NCBI GenBank assembly: GCA_003640385.1
Contig: RCAB01000735.1
Coordinates: 1-23,180 of the forward strand
Origin: Setaria digitata
Taxonomy: Eukaryota; Nematoda; Chromadorea; Rhabditida; Setariidae
DNA: 23,180 nucleotides
Direction: 5' to 3'
Part shown: positions 8,701 through 17,100 of the stretch, piece after piece
How positions within the stretch are numbered: position 1 is the stretch's first letter
Layout of the letters: each line of letters begins with the position of its first letter
The notes under the pieces: model-generated
What the model saw: the letters and a program-made list of their open reading frames with translations, nothing else
Told to the model about the DNA's origin: nothing
Database searches by the model: none
Made by a program: the position numbers and the translations under genes

Positions 8701-11700
8701 TGACATTTATCATATCAGTTTCATAGTAGCATCCTATCATTGTACTGAAGTATTAGTATTAAAGGATACTTAGCATATAGTTCAAAAAAAAAAAAATAAA
8801 TAAATAAATAAAATAAAATAAAATTATATCCATCATATCTCCGAAAGAGCAATCTCATCATCCATACGTAAAAAGAACGTTCAATTCGTAAACGTCACCG
8901 TTTTGACACGTGTAACATTGTGTAACAAATAAATAATAAATTTTGTGTAATATGTAAAGCTTTCGATTAAAAAATTCTTCCTCAAAGTTCATTTTCTTAT
9001 TCATTACACTTAAGTTTCATTTAATAAAAAAAAAAAACAATCTGAGATGAAAAGATGAAAATAAAAGGATGAAAAAATTGATAATAATAATTTGTTGTTG
9101 TATTTAAAAAAGTGATAATTTATTTATGTGCTGATATTTTTATTCTTCGAAAAATTCTTTTTCATCTTTTTCATTTCATTTTGTTGCATTTAAAGTTATA
9201 AATAAATCCCAAATATGAACTTAGCTAATAAATTTTCTGTTATATATGCAACAGTTCACTAATTTTCACTTCAAATTATTTCATTCATTCTTTTATATTT
9301 TCTAAAAATGAAAAAGGAAGAAAAAAATGAGGAAAAAAAAAACAACAATTATTGTACACAATTAGATTACTTAATGAAATGACAAATAAACAAAAGAAAA
9401 AAAATAATAAAAAAAAACAAAAAGAGAAGGAGAGACAGGAAGTGTGGAAGAAGATAAATAATGATATGATAAGTGGAATTTATTGATAGCATTTTATTAA
9501 CACAGATGTGTAAGGCACGATTTAATCGTCGTTCAACACTTTGGAATCATAAACGTATTCATTCCGATGATAAACCATTCGAATGCAATGTTTGTCGGAT
9601 GACGTTCAAATGGAAGAATTCATTAAAATGTCACAAGGAAATGCATCAACGTAAGAATGAAATGTCGGGAATCGAGAATGATCCATTGGAAAAAACACTT
9701 ACCTATGCAACAGCAGCTAAACGTCGACATGTTTGTTTCTTTATTCTCAAATTTAAATTTAAATTAAATGAAAGAAAAATGAAGGAAAATAAGAAAAGCA
9801 TGAGAGAGGAGCATTGCATAATGAAATTTTAAGTTTCTTTTTTTTTCCTTTTTTTTTTTTTTTTTTTAATTTATCTGCTAACAATAATATGCTTAAAATT
9901 TCTTAATAAATTACATAAGTTACAGGTTCTATTAAAAAATTTTATTAATAATTTTTATTTTATTTAAATAATAAGTTAGGAGTGTTATAGGTGATTTTGA
10001 AAGTTTATTCGGATGTATTCAATTAAGAACAACATCATAAATATTTTAACATTGAAGTTCAAATAACGTCATTAACATTAAAAGCAAAATTTGATTAACG
10101 TTATTAATATGCACTATTGGAATTCAAATGTTATTATCAGTATTTATTACGGAAATTTGAATAGCACTAACAATGTTTGATATCGGAATTTAAATCAGTA
10201 CTGCTATCGGAATTTAAATCAGTACTGCTATCGGAATCTGAATGAAGAGTGTGATCAGTGTGTTAAATAAGGGAGCTGAATCCATCTTCAGTGCTAGAAT
10301 TTGTCTACAGTTTTTAATACACAGCAATTTGAATGACGTGCTTAATTTTTAATATCAAGTTTGAATAGCATCATATGTATTTATCAGAATTTGAATAATT
10401 AAGTTTTGGATGATTTCACTTATGTTTGATATTGGAATTTTAATAACGTCATCAGTATCTATTATCGGAATTTGAATAACGTCACCAGTGTTTGTTTTGT
10501 AAACTTCATAAAACTCAAGAATAGCATGATTTAAGATGAAAAAAAAAAAAGAAGTAATGTTTGGATGATAGGAAAATAAAACAAACGTTTTTCTCACATA
10601 CTTCAGTTTGTTTAAATTCAAAAAGATTGCCTTAGCAAAGAGTGATCAGAAGTTTTCTTACATTTTTTTTCTTTTTTTTTTTTTTTTATCGGAAATTACT
10701 CGAAATTCATCATTTATTTTACTAAACACATTTTACTATTAAAAATTCATATACATATTCACATATTCATTAAAAAAAAAAAAAAAAAAAANTTCTCACA
10801 TACTTCAGTTTGTTTAAATTCAAAAAGATTGCCTTAGCAAAGAGTGATCAGAAGTTTTCTTACATTTTTTTTCTTTTTTTTTTTTTTTTATCGGAAATTA
10901 CTCGAAATTCATCATTTATTTTACTAAACACATTTTACTATTAAAAATTCATATACATATTCACATATTCATTAAAAAAAAAAAAAAAAAAAATGGTAAT
11001 CAAGGATATGATCAATGATAATCATTTCTGCTTGAAGAAACTTGAAAAATTTATTTTTATATTGAAATAAAATAGATTTTGATCCTTTTTTTTTTTTTGT
11101 ACTTGATTATCCGCTGAATTATATCTATTATCAGTTATATCTGCAATTAAGTTTTAAATTGCTTCTTTATTCTTTTTAAAATGCTTGTCAGAAGTTGTAC
11201 AAGCTGTAACTCATAGATTGCATTTATAATTATTATTGAATTTTTTTTAATCATTTTTCCTAATTATTAACCAAAAACGAAAAGTTATCAATAATGTCCA
11301 AAATATTGCCAATTTATTCCTCTTATTCAACACTTTTTTTCTTGTTTAGCTTTAAAAAAATAAATTATCAATTAATTGAGAAATTCTCTGGTTCTTTTTT
11401 CTAGCGTTTTTCTAAACTTTAAAGGAAAAAATGATTACATTACTGTAATTTTATCACAATTGAATATTTTTTTTTTCAAATTAATTTTTAGGTAATAGTT
11501 AAGCAGCATTATGTCTAATATTATTATTTATATACATAACACGTATAAATAAACTGAAATCTTGCAAGAAAAAAAAAAAAAAAGTTATCCAAAAACAATT
11601 TTTAAAACGTAAAGGAAATTTTTCTCTTTTTTTTTCCTTAGAAAAAAGTAAATTTTTTTTCAAAATTTTACTTAAAATTTACTTTTTAAAATTTTTATTT

Positions 11701-14700
11701 AGCTAGAAAATCATGATCTTGTAAATGCAAGTTCAAGTTCGGAAACGACAATCGGTAATGTACGATTGATAACAAGTTCAGCAACTGGTGCTGTTGGTCA
11801 TTTAACCGGATCAGGACGACGACGAAATGCCAAATTATCAGTGCATTCACGTTCGATAACATCAACTAATACTGATCTTATCATTGGTGCTACCAACATC
11901 TCAAATAATACCATTACTACCAATGCTACCAACAATACCAATACCACTGCTACCAACAACAATAACAATAATAATAATACCAACAATTCTAGTCATACAC
12001 TTCTCGGTTCTAATGATGCATTTATTCATACACCATTGCAAGCGGTAAGATTATTTGTAAATTTAAATTTTAAAAATTTCAATTTTTATATTCGACATAT
12101 TTTTTTTTCCTTTCTTTTTCTTGCTAAAATAAATTTACGAAAAAAAGAAAAGAATAAAAATAAATAGGACAAGTAAACAGGGAAAACATATACATGTGCA
12201 TTTATTAAAACTGAAAGACAAAAAAAAAAAAGATGGAAATTTGTTAATTATTAAGATTTCAATTAATTGATAATTTGTGCATGGAATTTTGCAAATTTCC
12301 TCTTCTTTTTTTTTCCTCTCTCTCCCACCTTCCTTCTGTTAATCATTTATTTCTAGCTAATCTTATTTATTATTAAAATGCAAAATTGATAATTTTTTGA
12401 TTTCTAGCGGATAAATTTTAATTAAGGATTTTACAAATTGCTGAATTTACTTGTACTTTGAATAAGTTATGAGCAGGCAGATCTTTCATCTTTATTCATA
12501 AAGATTTTTTTTTTTTTTTTTTGTGAACCTTTCATTATTTATAATAGTTATCTTTTAGATTATTGCACTATGTTTCAGCATCATTTAATAATTACTTATA
12601 TAATAATAAATAAATAACCAAAATGCTTCGTAGTACTCTAAAATATTACAAGTAGTAGTCATTTGACTAATTTAATATGTGTGCGATTGAATTGAGAAGT
12701 GAAAAGGAAGCTAAGCTAAACAAGTGAGACAACTTCTGCAACATAATTAATTAGCTAATAGTAAGTAACATAGCAAAAATGATAATAAGGTATTGTACGT
12801 TATTGCTTGAATAATTTGGTAAACTTAGAGCTGTATTAAATTATAAAAAGAAGAAAGAAATTGTTCAAAAAAAAAAAAAAATAAAATAAAGCATTTTTTG
12901 TTATGTACTTATTTAACTAATAGTTAAAAAAAAAAAAAAATATTAAAATTTCTTTTTGAACATTTCATATTTGCACAAAAACACTTTATTTAAATACTAA
13001 GATTAAACATAATTTTAAAATCAAATTTTACAATGTATTTAATTTAGGCGTAAGATTTCATTTTAGTTTTGAAAAAGAAAAAAATCCAACAAATAAGACG
13101 ATTCTTTTTTTTTTTTTTTTTGCAAGCTTATTAAGCTATCAATAAATAAGTATTAAAATTGCTTTCGTGTTTATTTCGCCACTAAATATCATTATATAGC
13201 TTATTTAATAAATTTAAAATCACATTAAGGAAATATCGACAAAAAAAAAAAAAAAAATTAAGTTATTAAACAATTTTTTTTTTTTCATTTTTAACATTGA
13301 TTAAATTCGGCAATCGTTATAGTTTTAATGTGTAATTACAATACGGTGAAACTATCATTCCGCCTCTTCCTTCACATTTATTCCATTTAATTTCTCGAGA
13401 AAGGTCAACCTTATCGTCACTTCTTGTTTTGATCGTATTTCTATCAATCAATCATTTATCATTGTCTTGTCATATTGTTCAGATCAAATTATTACTGAAA
13501 ATATTTACGAATTTTTTTTTTTAATATATTTTTTAAAATTGAACAAAGTTTTTTTTTTTTTTTTTCATTGTAATAACTGCTTTAACTATTTTTATTATCT
13601 CTTCGTTTTTGTTTTTGATTTTTTGGGAGGAGAGGAAAGGGTTGTGTTTTATTTTCAGTTGAATTATCGAAATTTATTTGTTTCAATTTTAGGATGGTTT
13701 CTTTAGCAGCCAAAAGGCTTTATCAATAAGTGATCATAAAGAATTGGATTCATTATTGAATAATACAACACGATTAACATCTATGCTCAAAGATGATTCT
13801 GCTTTTAAAACAAACTTATGGTTCGCTTTTTCTCATCCAATCATATTTCAGTTTTTCAATTAAATTAAAAATAGATTTAAGATTTCAGAAAAAAAAAAAA
13901 AACTTGGATGTATTTGTATTATTATTCTTATATAGCTTACATTTTTTTTTTTGGCTCATTTAGAATAGAAATTAAATATTTGAGAGTTTTTTTCTTTTTC
14001 ACTGTTTTCCGAAACAGAAAATGCAAATTTTATCAGTTTTATGATAATTTCCGAATATCAAAAATACCAATGAATCATCAGTTTTTATCAAATCTATTTC
14101 TATCTGATGCTAAGTTTTTTTTTTTTTTTTTTTTTGCTTCATTTCTCATTTCAGCGATGACTTAGCAAGCCTGGGGAATCAAAGTAATAATACATTTGAT
14201 CCAAAACAAGAAATGAATGTAAGTATTTTAATTTTTTCGAATTATTATTTTGACTGAAAGTTTTTCAAATTGATACTACTATCGTTGGAAAAGAGATTTT
14301 TTCCTTTTGTTGAATTTAAAGCATTAATTAATTTAATTACTTCAAGCATTCTTTTTTTTATTCCCAAAATCGTATTTATTAATTACCAATAACTAAATTA
14401 CTATCTTTACGTATATAACGATGAAAAGAAAAATAAAATTGATTCTTTAGAATGCATTTTAGAAAATGCTAACTAATTACGGTAGCTAAATAAGAGCTGG
14501 AAATTTTATATCCACGACTACATTTCTCATCCAGCCATTTTTTTAATTGATAGAAATTTCATTCTTCCTATTTGGAACATTGATTGCATGTAAGAAAGAA
14601 GAGAGTAATTATAATTTCTTCGAAGCCTTAAAATTTCGATAGTTTCAATTTGAATTTAATTTTCAAAATATTTTTTTTAATTCATTGATTTTCTTCCATT

Positions 14701-15536
14701 TGTTTAAATAGTAAAAATTTCAGCTTTTTCATGCTAACCCATTTATGATGTTCGGTGCTCATCAACTGGTAAGTATTTGCACTTGTTAATTACGAATAAT
14801 TATTAAGTCAAATTAATTGTTCCTTATCAATCAATTGCTTTTTTTTTTTTACCATATTTTAACACTTTCCACTATTTTTACATGTACAGATTTAATTATC
14901 ATGCAAGATTGATAATTGATAAGACAGTCACTTTTCGAAAATATTAATATCGAAAAATCAAATCGCGTAGTGGTTTTAAATAAGTTAGCCAATTTTTCCT
15001 ATCAGTTTGTCAATCTTTTCTTTTTTTTTTTTTTTTTTTATATGATGATTTGCGTTTTATATGTTATGAAGAATAACTAAAATATGTTTTGAAAAGATTT
15101 TCCAGTCATTTCATCAATTTTTTCCGCTTTGCTATTTTTATTTTTAGACAAAAAATGACATTTTGAAAACGAAAAATGCATTTGTTTTGAAATGAATAAT
15201 CGAAATTGTATTTCACTAAATATGAATGATGCTAGCAACAATTCATTCATTCGATATTTCCTATTTTTCGCAAACTTTTTGCTCACTTACATAGTCGAAT
15301 TTTCTTCTTAATTAAAAATTTCATCATTATTTAGGTAATTATTAATTTTGACTTTGTCCACTTCTATTTGATTGTAATTGAAAATGATATTAATTTATTG
15401 TTATAGCAAAATCCGATGCAACCATTTACACCACCAAATTTGGCATTTTCAAGTAGCAACGGTGGTTGTGGTGATTATTTTCATCTTCATCTAAATAATC
15501 AAACTGATCAAATATCCCAACAAGCTCAGCAGCAGC

Positions 15537-15570
<34 letters not shown>

Positions 15571-16716
15571 GCAGCAACCATTTGTACCGCAATATTCTAC
15601 CGATGGCACAACATCACAAACTAGTGATATGCTCGCAAATCACAATCATAATGTGATCAGTTATCAGCCACAGGTTATCATCTTTTTCGTCTTATTTTAT
15701 CTTTTGATCGTATCACTATTACATAGGCTAATGAATGCAGTAAATTAAGAGAAAGGAAAAAAGAGGAAAATAATGTGTTGATTGCATTTCCCAAATTCTA
15801 TTTTATATTTATTCATCTGAGAAAAATCTCATTTTATTGAACTTTATCAGATCAAAAATTAAATATTATGTGCAAATGCAGTAATTAATTATTCCCACAA
15901 TATCTAATTAATATTTCAACCCGTTAAAATGAAAATTTTACGAAATGACATATGCTGCTATCATTTTTGGTTTTTTTTTTTTCCTCTCCCAGCATGTTGA
16001 AATTCATTTCAAATATTGCACTTAATTTCAAATTTGTAATTATGTTTGCAAAATTTTTTTCACTTACTTTTTTAGCATGTTAAAACGATTGGAAAACACG
16101 CAAAAGATAACATTTGCAATTGTTAATTTTTTATATTGTTTGTCATCCATCATATGATAGATATTATTTATTAAATACAATTTATAACATCACTTAGTGT
16201 TGCGTAAATGACAAAATAATTTATTAACTATCATAGCATCCCGTCATATAATTTTTCAAATTCAGTTATACTATAATTCATAATCATTCACAATTTATAA
16301 CTGATAATATAATTTAATCTTTCAGCATCGTTCAGTTATTTACTGTAATTTATAATAGTAGCAATTTATAATCAATCCCTTAGCACATAACTTTAACGAT
16401 AGATCTAATCCCTACATTGCTTGGCTCTTTTTCAACCTCACATCTTTGTTCGCTCCTTTTCGTTCTTTTCAAACTTACATTATTTGATTTTTGGCATTTC
16501 CATTTTTATTTTTTTTATCATTTTTCCTAATGCATAAAATTGATAAAAATGATTGCAGTTAGAAGCGCCATCATCACTGATAACACCAGCATTGGATTAT
16601 GCAGTAAGCGGTAATAATATGGAATATATGTTAAGCAATTATTCATCGACGATCTCATCAACTGCATCCGTTGCATCCACGGGAAATGAGATACGACCGA
16701 ATGTTGCAGAACATTT

Positions 16717-16749
<33 letters not shown>

Positions 16750-16879
16750 GCAACAACAACAACAACAGTATACGGGACAAAATGCTGGTAATAATAGTCT
16801 AGGAACCGATGATGTAGTTGTTGCTAGCGTTGCTGCTGCCAGTAATACTGGCAAAGAGGTACCACAGGTATCTTGGTAA
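5295..16879 (+). CDS. Three-finger C2H2 zinc-finger protein with three polyQ tracts (10 exons)
   Basis: Probable nuclear DNA-binding regulator. The model joins 5295-5760, 6833-6946, 8171-8298, 9506-9730, 11703-12044, 13693-13820, 14155-14218, 14724-14768, 15407-15673 and 16559-16879. These total 2,100 nt (699 residues plus TAA), every junction keeps phase, and all introns are GT...AG. Three C-x2-C-x12-H-x3-H fingers have zinc ligands C207/C210/H223/H227, C235/C238/H251/H255 and C263/C266/H279/H283, a 28-residue period, joined by TGQKPFE and SDDKPFE linkers typical of the family. Q tracts lie at residues 25-43, 545-561 and 647-663; Asn-rich runs fill much of exons 1 and 5. VKTE at 18-21 fits the SUMO consensus. 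Short basic runs (KRR near 308-310, RRR in exon 5) could aid nuclear import. I do not recognise the ortholog. Uncertain points are the start (no in-frame ATG upstream, but a non-coding first exon is possible) and whether CAG|GTATCT at 16865-16873 is a donor to a later exon. Confidence 0.85.
5761..6832 (+). other. Intron 1 (1,072 nt)
   Basis: Starts GTAAAT and ends TTATTTTTGCAG. It contains AT-rich unique sequence with T runs (about 6163-6184 and 6472-6487) and no recognisable coding or RNA gene. Confidence 0.75.
6833..6946 (+). CDS. Exon 2: Thr/Ser-rich linker
   Basis: 114 nt encoding VVTTDYRLYGHDITTATA..., a Thr- and Ser-rich segment with no domain. Both borders are phase 1 (entry completes G|TA, exit AATG|GTAATT), so the exon could be skipped or retained without a frame change, removing 38 residues between the repeat-rich N-terminus and the fingers. 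Confidence 0.8.
7060..7440 (+). repeat. Dispersed CCCACGCA-rich island
   Basis: The words CCCACGCA or close variants recur at irregular spacing (about 7068, 7093, 7152, 7227 and 7361), along with CACGTA/CACGTATT words. The site at 7225-7233 reads CGCCCACGC, the exact reverse complement of the EGR/Zif268 consensus GCGTGGGCG. The irregular spacing suggests an old decayed satellite or an expanded motif cluster continuing into the ordered 44-bp array at 7439-7607. Confidence 0.6.
7439..7607 (+). repeat. 44-bp minisatellite, about 3.8 copies
   Basis: Units start at 7439 (diverged), 7483, 7527 and 7571 (partial, to about 7607), exactly 44 bases apart. The units at 7483 and 7527 are identical. Each complete unit carries a CGCCCACG element (7503-7510, 7547-7554, 7591-7598; CGCCCACA at 7459-7466) and the two complete units each carry a GATA palindrome, CTTATCAGATAA (7514-7525 and 7558-7569; TTTATCAGATAA at 7470-7481 in the first unit). 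The array lies in intron 2, about 560 bases before the first zinc-finger exon. Confidence 0.93.
8171..8298 (+). CDS. Exon 3: zinc finger 1 and first Cys of finger 2
   Basis: 128 nt. After GRPLTADRKRPYN comes finger 1, C-NM-C, 12 residues, H-QNS-H, with the structural Phe and Leu in place (F214, L220). Its helix, F-GSKMELEE-H, is acidic. A TGQKPFEC linker leads into finger 2, and the exon ends right after CN, i.e. between the two Cys of finger 2. Donor AAT|GTATTT, phase 0. Confidence 0.9.
8299..9505 (+). other. Intron 3 (1,207 nt), splits zinc finger 2
   Basis: Lies between the two zinc-binding Cys of finger 2, in phase 0, from GTATTT to TTAACACAG. It contains AT-rich sequence, an (AAAT)/(AAAAT) microsatellite at about 8784-8823, and a short direct repeat (AGTACTGTTACGA at 8456-8468, AGTACTATTACGA at 8475-8487). 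No gene was seen in it. Confidence 0.8.
9506..9730 (+). CDS. Exon 4: remainder of finger 2 and finger 3
   Basis: 225 nt (residues 237-311), phase 0 at both ends. It begins MCKARF, completing finger 2 (helix NRRSTLWN), then SDDKPFEC and finger 3 (helix KWKNSLKC, H-KEM-H). The tail is charged and ends AAKRRH. Acceptor CACAG|ATG, donor CAT|GTTTGT. Both borders are phase 0, so skipping this exon would leave a one-finger protein in frame. Confidence 0.9.
10000..10500 (+). repeat. Degenerate ~24-33-bp tandem repeat in intron 4
   Basis: Variants of ATCGGAATTTGAATAACGTC, followed by ATCAGTGTTTAT-like sequence, recur at least ten times across about 500 bases. At 10182-10229 there are two perfect 24-base copies (ATCGGAATTT... 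to ...GTACTGCT) and a partial third. Elsewhere the spacing is irregular and the copies are eroded, as in an ageing minisatellite. On the minus strand it translates to Ile/Asp-rich repeats, which is the origin of an open frame there that I do not accept as a gene. Confidence 0.75.
10591..10993. repeat. Perfect 201-bp duplication around a single N
   Basis: The sequences at 10591-10791 and 10793-10993 appear identical, each ending in a run of about 18-20 A, and are separated by one N at 10792. This is the expected signature of two overlapping contig ends stalled at a homopolymer and joined without merging. It lies in intron 4, so it does not affect the coding model. Confidence 0.9.
11703..12044 (+). 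CDS. Exon 5: Ser/Thr/Asn-rich segment
   Basis: 342 nt (residues 312-425), phase 0 at both ends. It begins LENHDLVNASSSSETT, contains SGRRRNAK, a short basic patch that might act in nuclear import, then a long Asn/Thr run, and ends AFIHTPLQA. Acceptor TTTAG|CTA, donor GCG|GTAAGA. No folded domain is visible. Confidence 0.85.
12045..13692 (+). other. Intron 5 (1,648 nt)
   Basis: Runs from GTAAGA to TTTCAATTTTAG. It contains AT-rich sequence with several A and T runs (about 12506-12522, 12867-12881 and 13107-13122). I saw no coding, RNA or ordered repeat element. Confidence 0.75.
13693..13820 (+). CDS. Exon 6
   Basis: 128 nt encoding DGFFSSQKALSISDHKELDS... to KTNL plus two bases of a Cys codon. 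It has more ordinary composition than its neighbours. The helix-compatible stretch (KELDSLLNNTTRLTSMLKDD) may be structured. Donor TTATG|GTTCGC is not a strong consensus, but phase 2 here and the first base of exon 7 complete TGC exactly. Confidence 0.75.
13821..14154 (+). other. Intron 6 (334 nt)
   Basis: GTTCGC to CTCATTTCAG. AT-rich, with a T run just before the acceptor (about 14115-14135). Nothing else was seen. Confidence 0.7.
14155..14218 (+). CDS. Exon 7
   Basis: 64 nt. Its first base completes Cys468, then DDLASLGNQSNNTFDPKQEMN. The acceptor TTTCAG and donor AAT|GTAAGT are both strong consensus sites, and the frame holds on both sides. Confidence 0.78.
14219..14723 (+). other. Intron 7 (505 nt)
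   Basis: GTAAGT to AATTTCAG. AT-rich unique sequence; no feature was seen in it. Confidence 0.7.
14724..14768 (+). CDS. Exon 8: 45-nt short exon
   Basis: Encodes 15 residues, LFHANPFMMFGAHQL, between strong sites (AATTTCAG and CTG|GTAAGT), phase 0 on both sides, so it can be included or skipped without a frame change. Its hydrophobic, non-repetitive content differs from the surrounding low-complexity protein and suggests a short linear motif. Confidence 0.75.
14769..15406 (+). other. Intron 8 (638 nt)
   Basis: GTAAGT to TTGTTATAG. AT-rich with a T run at about 15020-15039; no gene was seen. Confidence 0.7.
15407..15673 (+). CDS. Exon 9: Q17 tract
   Basis: 267 nt (residues 505-593), phase 0 at both ends. 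It begins QNPMQPFTPPNLAF and has a Gly/His-containing stretch before 17 Gln (15527-15577, CAA with CAG at both ends), then PFVPQYSTDGTTSQ and ends ISYQPQ. Gln- and Pro-rich sequence of this type is common in activation regions of transcription factors. Donor CAG|GTTATC is only a fair match. Reading through it would add a hydrophobic tail ending near 15748. Confidence 0.82.
15674..16558 (+). other. Intron 9 (885 nt)
   Basis: GTTATC to AATGATTGCAG. AT-rich, with several near-repeats of an AATTTATAA-like word at about 16180-16380. No coding content was identified. Confidence 0.7.
16559..16879 (+). CDS. Exon 10: terminal exon with Q17 tract and stop
   Basis: 321 nt (residues 594-699 and TAA at 16877-16879). 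It begins LEAPSSLITPALDYAVSGN, has a Ser/Thr-rich stretch, 17 Gln at 16718-16768, then YTGQNAGNNSLGTDD and a Val/Ala-rich end (VVVASVAAASNTGKEVPQVSW). A potential donor, CAG|GTATCT at 16865-16873, lies 10 bases before the stop, so a longer isoform spliced to an unseen downstream exon cannot be excluded. Confidence 0.82.
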
Positions 16880-17100
16880 TAGCTGAATAAATAAACAAGT
16901 AAGTAAGAAAGCAAGCAGGCAAAGAAATAAACAAGTGTGCCAAAGGTTAATATCATTTGTCATCATCATCAACAACAACATCGCGTAAATGGATAGCAGT
17001 CTCAGTGATACTCATTTGTAGTCATTCATTATCATTATCATTATCATCATCATCATCATCATCATCATCGTTTGGGCTCATTTCTATTGTAATTCTTTTA
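16880..17100 (+). other. Probable 3' UTR with ATC microsatellite
   Basis: Follows the stop codon directly. AATAAA words occur at 16886-16891 and 16890-16895, unusually close to the stop, and another AATAAA follows at about 16925. An ATT/ATC trinucleotide array spans 17028-17069, and CATCATCATCAACAACAACA lies just before it at about 16961-16980. Which AATAAA is used cannot be decided; another stands at 17860-17865. Confidence 0.5.

Larger units (their letters stand above)
9731..11702 (+). other. Intron 4 (1,972 nt as assembled)
   Basis: The longest intron, from GTTTGT to TTTTATTTAG. It contains a degenerate tandem repeat at about 10000-10500 and a perfect 201-bp duplication flanking an N at 10792, so the true intron may be about 200 bases shorter. 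The remainder is AT-rich with many T and A runs. Confidence 0.8.

Noticed and set aside
9513..9522. TAAGGCACG resembling the start of the miR-124 sequence
   Set aside because: It lies inside zinc finger 2 coding sequence and the match ends after a few bases; no hairpin is present.
10355..10621. 88-codon minus-strand open frame in intron 4
   Set aside because: It is the translation of the degenerate tandem repeat plus flanking AT-rich DNA, with Ile/Asp repetition and no conserved motif.
16639..16981. Minus-strand open frames opposite exon 10 with a poly-Cys run
   Set aside because: The Cys string is simply the antisense of the CAA/CAG tract; no start context or domain supports it.
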